From: SIG589 sp045652465
GTDB taxonomy: Bacteria > Bacillota > Clostridia > Oscillospirales > Acutalibacteraceae
NCBI GenBank assembly: GCA_045652465.1
Contig: JAZRUI010000009.1
Span: forward strand, 44,665-108,664
Length of the DNA: 64,000 nt
Direction: 5' to 3'
Under the pieces are notes generated by a model, which saw only the letters and a list, made by a program, of their open reading frames with translations, was not told the DNA's origin and made no database searches. This document shows positions 8,365-18,327 of this stretch, one piece after another. The first letter of the stretch is position 1. The number at the start of each line of letters is the position of its first letter. The translations under genes were made by a program, and so were the position numbers.

Positions 8365-9666
8365 ATGAATAAAATCAATGTTTTAGGAGCGGGTCTTGCA
8401 GGCTGCGAGGCCGCTCTTCAAATAGCGGCAAGGGGAATATATGTCGATTTATATGAAATGAAGCCGATAAAGCGTTCTCCTGCCCATCATATGGATGGTT
8501 TTGCGGAGCTTGTTTGCTCTAATTCTCTCAAGGCTTTGAGGGTTGATTCGGCTGCAGGTCTTCTAAAAACCGAAATGCGCCGTTTTGGCTCGGTTTGTAT
8601 GGACGCTGCCGATACCTGCCGCGTTCCTGCAGGTGGTGCCTTGGCGGTTGACCGTGATGTTTTCTCGGATTACATCACCCGCAAAATTAAGGAAAACCCC
8701 TTTATTAATGTTATAGAAGAGGTTGTAACCGAAATTCCCGAAGGCGTAACCGTTATTGCAACGGGTCCGCTGACCGATGAAGCTCTCATAAACAGTCTTA
8801 AGGAAAAACTCAAAAGCGAGCATTTAAGCTTTTTTGATGCTGCTGCGCCGATTGTTTCGGCCGATAGCGTTGATATGTCGATTGCTTTTCCTGCTTCGCG
8901 CTATGATAAGGGCGATGCCGATTATATCAACTGTCCTATGAATCGCGAGGAATATGAGCTTTTCCATAAAGAGCTTGTCGGTGCCGAAACCGCTCCTCTT
9001 AAGGATTTCGATAAACCCGTTACGGTTTATGAAGGTTGTATGCCTATTGAAATTCTTGCAAAAAGGGGAGAGGATTCAATTCGTTTCGGTCCTCTAAAAC
9101 CCGTTGGTCTTCGCGACCCGCGAACGGGCCACCGCCCTTGGGCAGTTGTTCAACTTCGCAAAGAAAACGCCGAGGGAACAATGCTCAATTTGGTAGGCTT
9201 CCAAACCAACCTGAAATTCCCCGAGCAAAAAAGGGTCTTTTCGCTGATTCCCGGTCTTGCAAATGCTGAATTCTTGCGTTTTGGCGTTATGCATCGCAAC
9301 ACCTTTATCGATTCCCCGCGTTTACTTAACAAAACTCTCTCGCTTAAATCCGATAACAATATCTTCTTCGCGGGTCAAATAACCGGCGTTGAAGGTTATA
9401 TGGAATCGGCAGCAAGCGGAATAATTGCGGGAAGAAATGCTGCGGCATTCGTTTTGGGTGAAGACCCCTTGATTTTGCCTGAATTTACAATGATCGGCGC
9501 GCTTATATCCTATATTTGTGATGAAAGCGTAACCGATTTTCAGCCTATGGGTGCGAATTTTGGCGTTTTGCCTGTTCTGCCCGAAAAAATAAGGGACAAG
9601 CGTGAACGCTACAGCGCCCTTGCAAACCGTTCTCTTGAATGGTTTGATTCAAATATTAAGGAGTAA
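8365..9666 (+). CDS. trmFO: Methylenetetrahydrofolate--tRNA-(uracil-5-)-methyltransferase TrmFO
   Basis: FAD and folate-dependent enzyme that forms m5U54 in the T loop of tRNA. The start at 8365 (MNKINVLGAGLAGCEAALQI), directly after the topA stop, gives 433 residues, the usual length. FAD-binding GAGLAGCEAA is at the N-terminus; HMDGFAELVCSNSLKALR and GQITGVEGYMESAASG are TrmFO signatures. Spacing and order after topA match many Firmicutes. Ribosome site is weak, suggesting coupling to topA. Confidence 0.95.
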   Translation: MNKINVLGAGLAGCEAALQIAARGIYVDLYEMKPIKRSPAHHMDGFAELVCSNSLKALRVDSAAGLLKTEMRRFGSVCMDAADTCRVPAGGALAVDRDVFSDYITRKIKENPFINVIEEVVTEIPEGVTVIATGPLTDEALINSLKEKLKSEHLSFFDAAAPIVSADSVDMSIAFPASRYDKGDADYINCPMNREEYELFHKELVGAETAPLKDFDKPVTVYEGCMPIEILAKRGEDSIRFGPLKPVGLRDPRTGHRPWAVVQLRKENAEGTMLNLVGFQTNLKFPEQKRVFSLIPGLANAEFLRFGVMHRNTFIDSPRLLNKTLSLKSDNNIFFAGQITGVEGYMESAASGIIAGRNAAAFVLGEDPLILPEFTMIGALISYICDESVTDFQPMGANFGVLPVLPEKIRDKRERYSALANRSLEWFDSNIKE

Positions 9667-9670
9667 AATG

Positions 9671-10660
9671 ATGAAAATAGCCATTGATGCTTTCGGCGGC
9701 GATAACGCACCGCTCGAAATAATAAAAGGTGCTCGCATGGGTGCCGATGAATACGGCATAACTCCCATCCTCGTAGGCGATGAGGAAACCATAAAAAAAT
9801 GCGCTGAAGAAAACGGCATATCGCTTTGCGGTATGGAAATCAAGCATGCTCCCGATGTTATTTCGATGCATGATGAACCGACCTCGATTTTAAAAGCAAA
9901 AAAGGACTGCTCTATGGCGGTTGCCTTCCGCGCTTTAGCCGATGATGAGGCTGATGCCTTTGTTTCGGCAGGCAGCACAGGTGCTGTTGTAGTTGGCGGA
10001 ACCTTAATTGCAAAGCGCATTAAGGGCATAAAAAGAGTTGCACTTGCAAGTATGATTCCGGGCCTTAAAAATCCCTTTTTAATGCTCGATATCGGCGCTA
10101 ATGCCGACACTCGCCCCGAAATGCTCGCTCAATATGGTCTTATGGCAAGCGTTTATCTTGAAAAGGTAGAGGGCAGGGAGAATCCCAAAATCGGTCTTCT
10201 CAACATAGGAACCGAAGAAACCAAGGGCGATGAGCTGCATCTCGCCGCTTATGACCTGCTTAAAAATGCTCCCATCAATTTTATCGGCAATATTGAATCC
10301 CGCGAGATTATGAAGGGCGAATGCGATGCCGTAATAACCGACGGTTTCACAGGAAATATCGCCTTAAAGTTAATCGAAGGCGTAACATCTTCCTTCTTCA
10401 AGCTGATTAAGGGAGTGCTTTATAAGAATTTAAAGACCAAGTTGGCCGCATTAGTATTAAAGGGCGGTCTTCATGAGGTTAAGAAAAAAGCCGATTATGA
10501 AGAGGTTGGCGGCGCTCCGTTGCTCGGTTGCTCAAAACCCGTAATCAAGGCGCACGGCAGTTCTAAAGCTATGGCAATTAAGAACGCAATTCATCAGGCT
10601 GTGCTTTATACCGAAAAGGATGTTATCGGTCAAATAAGCGAAGGCCTCAGTAAAATGTAA
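9671..10660 (+). CDS. plsX: Phosphate acyltransferase PlsX
   Basis: Makes acyl-phosphate from acyl-ACP for phospholipid synthesis. Two adjacent ATG codons (9668, 9671) are possible; 9671 lies 7 bases from AAGGAG and gives MKIAIDAFGGDNAPLEIIKG, 329 residues. Typical motifs: SAGSTGAVVVGGT, LLNIGTEETKGD, ADYEEVGGAPLLG. In many Firmicutes fab genes and acpP follow plsX; here rnc follows directly. Confidence 0.95.
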   Translation: MKIAIDAFGGDNAPLEIIKGARMGADEYGITPILVGDEETIKKCAEENGISLCGMEIKHAPDVISMHDEPTSILKAKKDCSMAVAFRALADDEADAFVSAGSTGAVVVGGTLIAKRIKGIKRVALASMIPGLKNPFLMLDIGANADTRPEMLAQYGLMASVYLEKVEGRENPKIGLLNIGTEETKGDELHLAAYDLLKNAPINFIGNIESREIMKGECDAVITDGFTGNIALKLIEGVTSSFFKLIKGVLYKNLKTKLAALVLKGGLHEVKKKADYEEVGGAPLLGCSKPVIKAHGSSKAMAIKNAIHQAVLYTEKDVIGQISEGLSKM

Positions 10661-10671
10661 GGGGAATACCT

Positions 10672-11352
10672 ATGCAGGCTCTGGAGAATAAAATCGGATA
10701 TAGCTTTAAGGATAAATCCTTGCTTTCGTTGGCTTTAACGCATTCATCGTATGCCAACGAAAAAGGGGATGCTTCCGCCTGCAACGAACGCCTTGAATTT
10801 TTGGGCGATTCGGTGCTTTCTATCATTGTATCCGAATATATATTCGCTAACTTTAAAAACAGCCTCGAGGGCGATTTAACCAAGCTGCGCGCATCGCTGG
10901 TTTGCGAAAAATCGCTTTGTGCTTTTTCGAAAGAATTGGGCATAGGCGAATATATCCTTCTCGGCAAGGGTGAAGAGCAAAACGGCGGAAGAAATCGCCC
11001 CTCGATTTTAGCCGATGCCTTTGAGGCGGTTTTGGCTGCTATTTATCTCGATGCAGGTATGGAACAGGCTAAAAAGCATGTGCTCCGCTTCGTAACCGAG
11101 GAATTAAAGCATCGCGATGATGAGGTGTTTAAGGATTATAAAACAACCCTTCAAGAGGTTATTCAGCGTAACCGCGAGGAACAGCTTTCCTATGTTCTTG
11201 TTGCCGAAAGCGGACCTGACCACGATAAGAGCTTTACCGTTGAGGTTCGCCTTAACTCAAATGTTATCGGTTCGGGAACGGGTCGCAGCAAAAAGCAGGC
11301 AGAGCAAAAGGCTGCCAAGCAGGCGCTTGCGCTTATGGGGATAACTGAATGA
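10672..11352 (+). CDS. rnc: Ribonuclease III
   Basis: Double-strand RNA endonuclease for rRNA and mRNA processing. 226 residues. Catalytic signature NERLEFLGDSVL at 38-49, including the metal-binding E42 and D46; second acidic motif LADAFEAVLAAIYLD. The C-terminal double-strand RNA binding domain begins about residue 150 (DYKTTLQEVIQRNREEQLSY) and ends KQAEQKAAKQALALMG. The stop overlaps the next start by 4 bases. Confidence 0.96.
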   Translation: MQALENKIGYSFKDKSLLSLALTHSSYANEKGDASACNERLEFLGDSVLSIIVSEYIFANFKNSLEGDLTKLRASLVCEKSLCAFSKELGIGEYILLGKGEEQNGGRNRPSILADAFEAVLAAIYLDAGMEQAKKHVLRFVTEELKHRDDEVFKDYKTTLQEVIQRNREEQLSYVLVAESGPDHDKSFTVEVRLNSNVIGSGTGRSKKQAEQKAAKQALALMGITE

Positions 11353-12341
11353 GCGTAAAACACTCTAATATTTCCATTTTTGTTCCGCATTTGGGCTGCC
11401 CCAACAAATGCAGTTTTTGCAATCAGCATCATATTGCGAGAACCGAAAAGGTGCCAACCGCGTTTGATGTTGAGGCGGCGGTAAATGTTGCAAAGGATAG
11501 CAAAAGCTATAACCCCGAAACAACTGAAATTGCCTTCTTCGGCGGCAGCTTCACGGCAATCGAAAAAGAGGTTATGCTCCCACTTTTGGAGGCAGCTTAT
11601 CCGTTTGTAAGGGATGGTGTTGTTGCGGGAATTCGCATTTCAACCAGACCTGATGCAATAAACGGAGAAAATCTTGATTTACTTAAAAAATATGGTGTAA
11701 CAACCATTGAACTCGGCGCTCAAAGTATGTGCGATGAGGTTTTATCGCTCAATAAACGAGGTCATAACGCCGAGGACATAAAAAACGCATCCCGCCTTAT
11801 AAAGCAAAGCGGTTTTTCGCTTGGCCTTCAAATGATGACAGGGCTTTATGGCTCGAATAGGGAAAGGGATATGGAAACCGCAAAACAAATAGCGGGATTG
11901 AAACCCGATTGTGTTCGCGTTTATCCAACCATTGTCTTGGAAAATACCGATTTGGCGCTGCTCGCTAAAGAGGGAAAATATTCCCCCGAAACTGTTGAAG
12001 AGGCGGTCGAGGGTTGCACCCAAATAATGGATGTTTTCCAAAAAGAAAATATCCCGCTTATTCGTTTGGGACTGCATACCATTGATGAATCGGCATATAT
12101 CGCAGGTCCTTGGCATCCTGCGTTTAGAGAACTTTGCGAGGCTCGCGTTTTTCGCAATAAGATTTTCGCCTTGCTCGAGGAAAAAGGGGAGTATGAGGTT
12201 TTCGTAAACCCTTATGACCTCTCTAAAGCCAAGGGACAATCAAAATCCAATATAGATTATTTTAGTAGTATAGGTTATAATATTAAGATAACCGCAAATA
12301 GTGATGTTTCAAAAAACGATGTATTAGTAAAAAGGGTGTGA
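11349..12341 (+). CDS. Elp3-like radical SAM protein
   Basis: 330-residue radical SAM enzyme. The iron-sulfur cluster motif CPNKCSFCNQ (C-x3-C-x2-C) is near residue 17; FFGGSFTAI and ISTRPDAIN follow as in the Elp3/YhcC group. No GNAT acetyltransferase domain is present, so it is not a full tRNA elongator protein. The place between rnc and smc is typical of Clostridia, where the substrate is not established to my knowledge. Overlaps rnc by 4 bases. Confidence 0.85.
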   Translation: MSVKHSNISIFVPHLGCPNKCSFCNQHHIARTEKVPTAFDVEAAVNVAKDSKSYNPETTEIAFFGGSFTAIEKEVMLPLLEAAYPFVRDGVVAGIRISTRPDAINGENLDLLKKYGVTTIELGAQSMCDEVLSLNKRGHNAEDIKNASRLIKQSGFSLGLQMMTGLYGSNRERDMETAKQIAGLKPDCVRVYPTIVLENTDLALLAKEGKYSPETVEEAVEGCTQIMDVFQKENIPLIRLGLHTIDESAYIAGPWHPAFRELCEARVFRNKIFALLEEKGEYEVFVNPYDLSKAKGQSKSNIDYFSSIGYNIKITANSDVSKNDVLVKRV

Positions 12342-12348
12342 ATAAAAA

Positions 12349-15300
12349 GTGCTGTTGCGTTCAATCGAAATTCAAGGATTTAAATCCTTTGCCGACAAAA
12401 CAACACTTAAATTCGGAAGAGGTATAACCGCCGTTGTTGGACCTAACGGAAGCGGAAAGAGTAATATTTCCGATGCCGTTCGTTGGGTTCTCGGCGAGCA
12501 ATCAACCAAAAATCTTCGCGGACAATCGATGGAGGATGTTATCTTCGGCGGAACAGCCGAGCGCCGTCCTCACGGTTATTGCGAGGTTACCTTGGTTATT
12601 GACAATTCCGATCGCAGTTTAAATTTTGATAATGACACGGTGGCAATAACCCGCCGTTATTACCGTTCTCACGAGAGCGAATATCTCATAAACAATGTTT
12701 CGGTTCGTCTTCGCGATGTTAACGAGCTGTTTATGGATACAGGTCTTGGACGCGACGGATATTCGATGATAGGTCAGGGCAAAATCGACACTATCATCAG
12801 CTCCAAATCTCACGAGCGCAGGGATATTTTCGAGGAGGCCTCGGGAATATCTAAATATCGTTATCGCAAGTTGGAGGCTGAGCGCAAGCTCGCAGCCGCC
12901 GATGATAATATGTTGCGCCTTCGCGATATTTTGGGCGAGCTTGAGGGTCGCGTAGGACCCTTGGCGGAGCAATCTAAAAAGGCTGAAAAGTTCCTAAAGT
13001 ATGCTGCCGAGCGCAAGGAGCTTGAAATCGGTCTTTGGATGCACACTCTTAATAACTCCAAGGATGCTATCCGCAATCAGGATAGCAAAATCGCGGTTGC
13101 CGAAGCGCAATATAGCGATGCCGATAACAAACTAAAGCAAATGGAAACCGACCTTGAGAGCAATTCCGAGGGCTTTGCAAAGCTCACATCCGATATCGAT
13201 AATATGCGCGCCCGTGCTGCATTTTTCGAGGAACAGGCAGTTGCTTTAACCGGTAATATTGCGGTTTTAGAAAATACTGTTGAGCATAACAAGGAAACCG
13301 TTTCAAGAATTGAAGAGGAAATTTCCGGCATTGCTGATAGCGATGCAACGGCTGCTGAAGAGATTGCGAAGAAAACCGAAGAAATCGCCGAAAAGCAGGC
13401 TAAAATTTCGGCTCTCGAAATCAAGGTTGCCGAAACAAGCGAGAATTTAAGCAACCTTTTAACCGATAGCGAAACCATTTCCAAGGATATCGAAGAGCTT
13501 TCCAAATCCTTAAACGCTCTTATGGCGCAGGGCTCCGATGAGCGCGTTAAGATGGTTACAGCGCAGTCTTCCATCGATGAAATCAACAACCGTGCTTCGG
13601 TAATTGATGAGGTTTTGGCTGAAAAGCAGGCGGAGATTGACGCTTTAACTGGCGAGCTCAACGAAACCAATAAACTTCTCGATGAAATTGAGGAGAATAT
13701 TTCTTCCTGCGTTAATTCGCTTAAAGGCTATGAGCTTCGCAAGAATTCCCGCAAGGAAACTGTTGATAAAATTAAGAGCGATATGGATGAAACCGCGCTC
13801 GAAATCGAAAGCAAACTACATAAAATTCAGGTTCTTGAGGACCTTGAAAAGAATATGGAAGGCTTTAACCATTCGGTTAAGAAGGTTATGGCCGATGCTG
13901 AAAAAGGTCTTCTTCGCGGAATATATGGCCCTGTTTCACGCATAATAAATGTTCCGCGCGAATATGCGGTTGCTATCGAGGTAGCGCTCGGTAATGCGAT
14001 GCAAAACATCGTTACCGAAACCGATGCCGATGCAAAACGCGCCATTGAAATGCTCAAAAAGGGCAACCATGGTCGTGCAACCTTCCTGCCCGTTGCAACC
14101 ATGAAGGCTAAAAAATATGAAACCGAAGAGGCCGAAAAGCTTTTTGGCTTTGTCGGTGTTGCAAGCGATTTGGTTAACTGCGATGAAAAATATCGCGAGA
14201 TAATCAAATATTTGCTTGGCGGAACAATCGTTTCCGACGACCTCGACAGCGCAACAACCATATCCAAGAAAACCGGATATAAACTTAAGGTTGTTTCGCT
14301 TGACGGACAGGTTGTTAACCCGGGCGGAAGCCTGACGGGCGGCAGCCTTTCGAAGCAGGCGGGCATTTTAAGCCGCAGCGGCGAGATTGAAAAACTCAAG
14401 AACGAAAAACTAAAGCTCGATGAAAAGCTTAAGAAACTTGATGCCGATTATGTTTCCGCAAGCGAGGAACTCGCTGCAGTTGAAGCCGATATTGTTGCGG
14501 CAAGCGGCGTTCTTACAACCGCAAACGAGGATAAGATTCGCGCCCTCGCCGAGCTTCGTAGAATAAACGAACTTCGCAGCGCTGCTCAGGCATCGTTCCA
14601 AAACGCCGAGGAGGAAAAGAATAATTCCGCCCTTAAGGTTGCCGAGCATACCGCTTCTATTGAAGAATGCCAAAAGGCAATCTCCGAAATCGAGGCTCAA
14701 AAGAGCGATGTTGAGTCGCAAATTGCGGCTAAAACAGGCGGCCGCGATAACCTTGCCGCTAACCGCGAGCAGGTTGCAGGCGCACTTACCGAGCTTCGCC
14801 TTAATATCGTTGAGATTGAAAAGGATATCGAGAACTTGCGCTCCGTTAAGCTCTCGCTTGAGAATGCTGTCGGAAATCGCTTAGAGCGCAACACGGCGCT
14901 TTTAACCGAAAAGGAAGGCTTGCTTGCCAAGAATGTTGAAATCGGCGAGCAAATCGAAAAAATAAAGAATGATATTGATGCTCTCCGTCAAAGCAAGAGC
15001 GATGCCGAGGCCGAAACCGAAGCCTTAATTGCATCGAGAGGCGAGATGGAAAAGAATTCTCATGAAATGCGCGTTCGTGAACGCGAGATTTTAGAGCAAA
15101 AGGAAACCTTAAGCGGTGAGCTTGCAAGACTCAACGAGCGTAGAGAATCGATGCTCCGCGAGCTTGATGAGGTTGTTAAACGCCTTTATGATGAATATCA
15201 GCTAACCCGCACCGAAGCGGAGGATATGGGCATCGTAATCGAGAATGTAACCGAAGCTCGCAAAACCCTTGCCGAGGTTAAATCCAAGATTCGCTCGCTC

Positions 15301-15918
15301 GGCCATGTTAATGTTGCCGCAATCGATGAATATAAAGAGGTTAGCGAGCGCTATAACTTCCTTTCCGAGCAGGTTGCCGATGTTGAGAAATCCCGCGCCG
15401 AGCTTAATAAGCTTATTGCTCAGTTAACGGGACAAATGCAGGAACTCTTCACCGAGGGCTTCGCAAAAATCAGCACCACATTCAGCAAAACCTTTAAGGA
15501 ACTGTTTGGCGGCGGTCAGGCGGAATTAACCTTAAGCGACCCCTCCAACATCCTTGAAAGCGGAATTGATATTAATGTTAAACTCCCCGGCAAGAATGTT
15601 CCCAGCCTTGATGGTCTTTCGGGTGGTGAGAAGGCTCTTATCGCGCTCTCGATTTACTTCTCGATTATGCGCGTAAATGCGCCTCCGTTCTGCTTCCTCG
15701 ATGAGGTTGATACCGCACTTGATGATATAAATGTTGACCGCGTTGCCGATTATATGAGCCGCGCCGACTTTAATACCCAGTTTATTTGCATAACCCACCG
15801 TCGCGGAACAATGGAAGCCGCCGATATGCTTTACGGTGTAACCATGCAAGAAAAGGGTATAACCAAGCTGCTTGAGCTAAATGTAGCCGAGCTTGAAAAG
15901 AAAATGAACTTAAACTAA
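12349..15918 (+). CDS. smc: Chromosome segregation protein SMC
   Basis: Core ATPase of bacterial condensin. GTG start, 1189 residues, full length. Walker A GPNGSGKS at 31-38; two long coiled coils (about 165-500 and 670-1020); a hinge of about 510-660 with the GGSLTGGSL motif; C-terminal ABC signature LSGGEKALIALS and Walker B FCFLDEVDTALDD. Begins 7 bases after the radical SAM gene and precedes ftsY, the conserved rnc-smc-ftsY order. Confidence 0.97.
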   Translation: MLLRSIEIQGFKSFADKTTLKFGRGITAVVGPNGSGKSNISDAVRWVLGEQSTKNLRGQSMEDVIFGGTAERRPHGYCEVTLVIDNSDRSLNFDNDTVAITRRYYRSHESEYLINNVSVRLRDVNELFMDTGLGRDGYSMIGQGKIDTIISSKSHERRDIFEEASGISKYRYRKLEAERKLAAADDNMLRLRDILGELEGRVGPLAEQSKKAEKFLKYAAERKELEIGLWMHTLNNSKDAIRNQDSKIAVAEAQYSDADNKLKQMETDLESNSEGFAKLTSDIDNMRARAAFFEEQAVALTGNIAVLENTVEHNKETVSRIEEEISGIADSDATAAEEIAKKTEEIAEKQAKISALEIKVAETSENLSNLLTDSETISKDIEELSKSLNALMAQGSDERVKMVTAQSSIDEINNRASVIDEVLAEKQAEIDALTGELNETNKLLDEIEENISSCVNSLKGYELRKNSRKETVDKIKSDMDETALEIESKLHKIQVLEDLEKNMEGFNHSVKKVMADAEKGLLRGIYGPVSRIINVPREYAVAIEVALGNAMQNIVTETDADAKRAIEMLKKGNHGRATFLPVATMKAKKYETEEAEKLFGFVGVASDLVNCDEKYREIIKYLLGGTIVSDDLDSATTISKKTGYKLKVVSLDGQVVNPGGSLTGGSLSKQAGILSRSGEIEKLKNEKLKLDEKLKKLDADYVSASEELAAVEADIVAASGVLTTANEDKIRALAELRRINELRSAAQASFQNAEEEKNNSALKVAEHTASIEECQKAISEIEAQKSDVESQIAAKTGGRDNLAANREQVAGALTELRLNIVEIEKDIENLRSVKLSLENAVGNRLERNTALLTEKEGLLAKNVEIGEQIEKIKNDIDALRQSKSDAEAETEALIASRGEMEKNSHEMRVREREILEQKETLSGELARLNERRESMLRELDEVVKRLYDEYQLTRTEAEDMGIVIENVTEARKTLAEVKSKIRSLGHVNVAAIDEYKEVSERYNFLSEQVADVEKSRAELNKLIAQLTGQMQELFTEGFAKISTTFSKTFKELFGGGQAELTLSDPSNILESGIDINVKLPGKNVPSLDGLSGGEKALIALSIYFSIMRVNAPPFCFLDEVDTALDDINVDRVADYMSRADFNTQFICITHRRGTMEAADMLYGVTMQEKGITKLLELNVAELEKKMNLN

Positions 15919-15929
15919 GAGGTTTATAA

Positions 15930-16844
15930 ATGGGCTTTTTCAGCAAAATAAGTGAGGGACTTAAAAAAACCCGCTCCAATATTTCCGGCGCTGTAAACAG
16001 CGTTATCAAGAGTTTCAAGAAAATCGATGAAGAACTTTTTGAGGAACTCGAAGAAATTTTAATAACCTGCGATATCGGCGTTGCAACTTCAACCCATATT
16101 TGCGATGCCCTTCGCCAACGCGTGAAGGAGGAGCGCATAACCGACCCTGATGAGATTCGCACGCTTTTAAGAGAAACCGTTGCCGATATGCTCAAGGGCG
16201 ATACTGCGCTTCATCTCGAAACCGCGCCGTCTATTGTGCTTATGATAGGCGTTAACGGCGTTGGAAAAACAACAACCATCGGTAAGATGGCTTTGGGCTT
16301 TAAGAAGCAGGGCAAAAAGGTTGTTCTCGGCGCCGCCGATACCTTCCGTGCCGCCGCTATTGACCAGCTTTCGGTTTGGGCAGAGCGCAGTGGTGTCGAT
16401 ATGGTTAAGAGCGTTGAGGGAACCGATCCCGCATCGGTAATTTTCGATACTATCGCATCCGCAAAGGCTAAAAAGGCCGATGTTATCGTTTGCGATACTG
16501 CAGGCCGCCTCCATAACAAGAAAAATCTTATGGATGAGCTTGCGAAAATGTATCGCGTTATTAACCGCGAGCTTCCCGATGCTTCGCTCGAAACGCTGCT
16601 TGTTTTGGATGCAACAACGGGTCAAAACGCAGTTAACCAGGCGCGCGAGTTTAAAAATGTTGCTAATATAACGGGTATTGTCTTAACTAAGTTAGACGGA
16701 ACCGCTCGTGGCGGCGTTGTGCTTGCAATTAACCATGAGCTTGGAATTCCCGTTAAGTTTGTTGGCGTAGGCGAGGGAATTGATGATCTTCAGCCCTTTG
16801 ATGCCGAAAAATTCGCCGCGGGTCTTTTTGAAAGCGAGGAATAA
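15930..16844 (+). CDS. ftsY: Signal recognition particle receptor FtsY
   Basis: SRP-GTPase that docks ribosome-SRP complexes at the membrane. 304 residues, without the long acidic N-terminal domain seen in enterobacteria. G1 motif GVNGVGKTT at 107-115; DTAGR and TKLDG motifs follow; the last part has GVGEGIDDLQPFD, the usual FtsY end. Eleven bases after smc. Confidence 0.96.
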   Translation: MGFFSKISEGLKKTRSNISGAVNSVIKSFKKIDEELFEELEEILITCDIGVATSTHICDALRQRVKEERITDPDEIRTLLRETVADMLKGDTALHLETAPSIVLMIGVNGVGKTTTIGKMALGFKKQGKKVVLGAADTFRAAAIDQLSVWAERSGVDMVKSVEGTDPASVIFDTIASAKAKKADVIVCDTAGRLHNKKNLMDELAKMYRVINRELPDASLETLLVLDATTGQNAVNQAREFKNVANITGIVLTKLDGTARGGVVLAINHELGIPVKFVGVGEGIDDLQPFDAEKFAAGLFESEE

Positions 16845-16846
16845 AA

Positions 16847-17434
16847 GTGAAATTCTTTATAGCAACAAAAAATGCCCACAAGGTTATTGAATTCAAACGC
16901 ATCCTCGAGCCTATGGGAATCGAGGTTATTTGCGAAAGCGATCTCGATTTTCCGCTTGAAGATGTTGAAGAAAACGGAACAACCTTTGAAGAAAACGCAA
17001 TCATAAAAGCAGCCGCCGCCTGTGAGCAAACAGGATTTGTATCGTTGGCGGATGATTCGGGTCTTTGCGTTGATGCGTTAGATGGTGCGCCCGGAATCTT
17101 TTCGGCTCGTTATAGCGGGGTTCACGGCGATGATAAAGAAAATAACCGCAAACTCCTCCGCGAGCTTGATGGCGTTCCCATGGAAAAGAGAACAGCCCGC
17201 TTCGTTTCAGCCGTTGCCTGCGTTTTTCCCGATGGCAGGAAATTCACCGTAACGGGCAAATGCGAAGGCCATATTGATTTTGAAGAAAAGGGTCAAAACG
17301 GCTTTGGCTATGACCCGCTCTTTATCGGCGAAATTGGCTGCTTCGGTCTTGCATCAGGCGAAGAGAAGGATAAGGTAAGCCATCGTGGCAAGGCGCTTAA
17401 AATGCTCCGCGATGAACTTAAAAACTATATTTAA
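16847..17434 (+). CDS. rdgB: XTP/dITP diphosphatase (RdgB/HAM1)
   Basis: Hydrolyses non-canonical purine triphosphates to prevent misincorporation. GTG start at 16847, two bases after the ftsY stop. 195 residues. Substrate and metal motifs: IATKNAHKVIEF, FEENAIIKA, LADDSGLCVDAL, GFGYDPLF, SHRGKALK. All catalytic residues expected are present. Confidence 0.95.
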   Translation: MKFFIATKNAHKVIEFKRILEPMGIEVICESDLDFPLEDVEENGTTFEENAIIKAAAACEQTGFVSLADDSGLCVDALDGAPGIFSARYSGVHGDDKENNRKLLRELDGVPMEKRTARFVSAVACVFPDGRKFTVTGKCEGHIDFEEKGQNGFGYDPLFIGEIGCFGLASGEEKDKVSHRGKALKMLRDELKNYI

Positions 17435-17444
17435 GAGGTAAAAA

Positions 17445-17747
17445 ATGTTAACAGGAAAACAACGCGCACAGCTTCGTGCGCTTGCAAACAGTTTAGAAAC
17501 TATTTTTCAGGTAGGCAAGGGCGGCATAAATGAGCAGCTCATCCGTCAGGTTGATGAAACATTAGAGGCTCGCGAGCTTATTAAGCTTCGCGTTCTCGAA
17601 ACCAGCCCCCAGTCTTCCCGCGAGGCGGCTGATGAAATCGCAAACCAAACCGGCGCTGATGTTGTTCAGGTTATTGGTTCGCGCTTTGTGCTTTATCGCG
17701 AAAGCAAGGAAAACAAGAAAATAGTTTTGGTAAAGAAAAATGGATAA
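17445..17747 (+). CDS. yhbY: YhbY-family RNA-binding protein (CRM domain)
   Basis: 100-residue CRM-domain protein thought to act in 50S ribosome assembly. Begins MLTGKQRAQLRALANSLETI and contains QVGKGGINEQLI, the GxxG loop of the domain. Overlaps nadD by 8 bases. The order rdgB-yhbY-nadD-yqeK-rsfS is conserved in Firmicutes. Confidence 0.93.
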   Translation: MLTGKQRAQLRALANSLETIFQVGKGGINEQLIRQVDETLEARELIKLRVLETSPQSSREAADEIANQTGADVVQVIGSRFVLYRESKENKKIVLVKKNG

Positions 17748-18327
17748 AAGGATAGCCCTCTTCGGCGGAACCTTTAATCCCATTCATAACGGCCATGTTG
17801 AAATGGCAAAAAAGGTATTATCATTGCCGCAGGTTGAAAAACTTATAGTAATGCCAACCTTCCAACCGCCGCATAAAGATGCACCCGTTTTGGCATCGGG
17901 CGAGCATCGCCTTAATATGTGCAAAATAGCGCTGGAAGATTTTATGGATGTCGAGTTTTCAAACCTTGAACTGCAACTCGAGGGCCTCAGCTATACCTAT
18001 AACACCCTTTGCGAGCTGCGCAAAACCTATGATAAAAAAATTGCGCTTGTTTTGGGCGGCGATATGATAACAACCTTCAGCACTTGGTATCGCTACCAAG
18101 ATATTTTGAAAATGGCGGATTTAATTGCCTTCCGTCGCGTTGGAATCGATAATGCCAACTTTGATGCGGCGGTTAACGCTATTGCTTCGGCAGGTGGAAA
18201 TATAACCGTTATCGATGCGAATATAACCGATATTTCTTCCAGCGAGGTTAGAGCGGGGGAGTTTTCCATGATTCCGCCCAAGGTTATGGACTATATAAAA
18301 AAGAACGGTCTTTACGGAGTTTTATAA
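17740..18327 (+). CDS. nadD: Nicotinate-nucleotide adenylyltransferase
   Basis: Adenylates nicotinate mononucleotide in NAD synthesis. 195 residues. Nucleotidyltransferase motif FGGTFNPIHNGHVEMA at about residues 8-23 and ISSSEVRAG near the end (as ISSSEVRAGEF). Overlaps yhbY upstream and shares the stop/start base with yqeK downstream. Confidence 0.95.
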   Translation: MDKRIALFGGTFNPIHNGHVEMAKKVLSLPQVEKLIVMPTFQPPHKDAPVLASGEHRLNMCKIALEDFMDVEFSNLELQLEGLSYTYNTLCELRKTYDKKIALVLGGDMITTFSTWYRYQDILKMADLIAFRRVGIDNANFDAAVNAIASAGGNITVIDANITDISSSEVRAGEFSMIPPKVMDYIKKNGLYGVL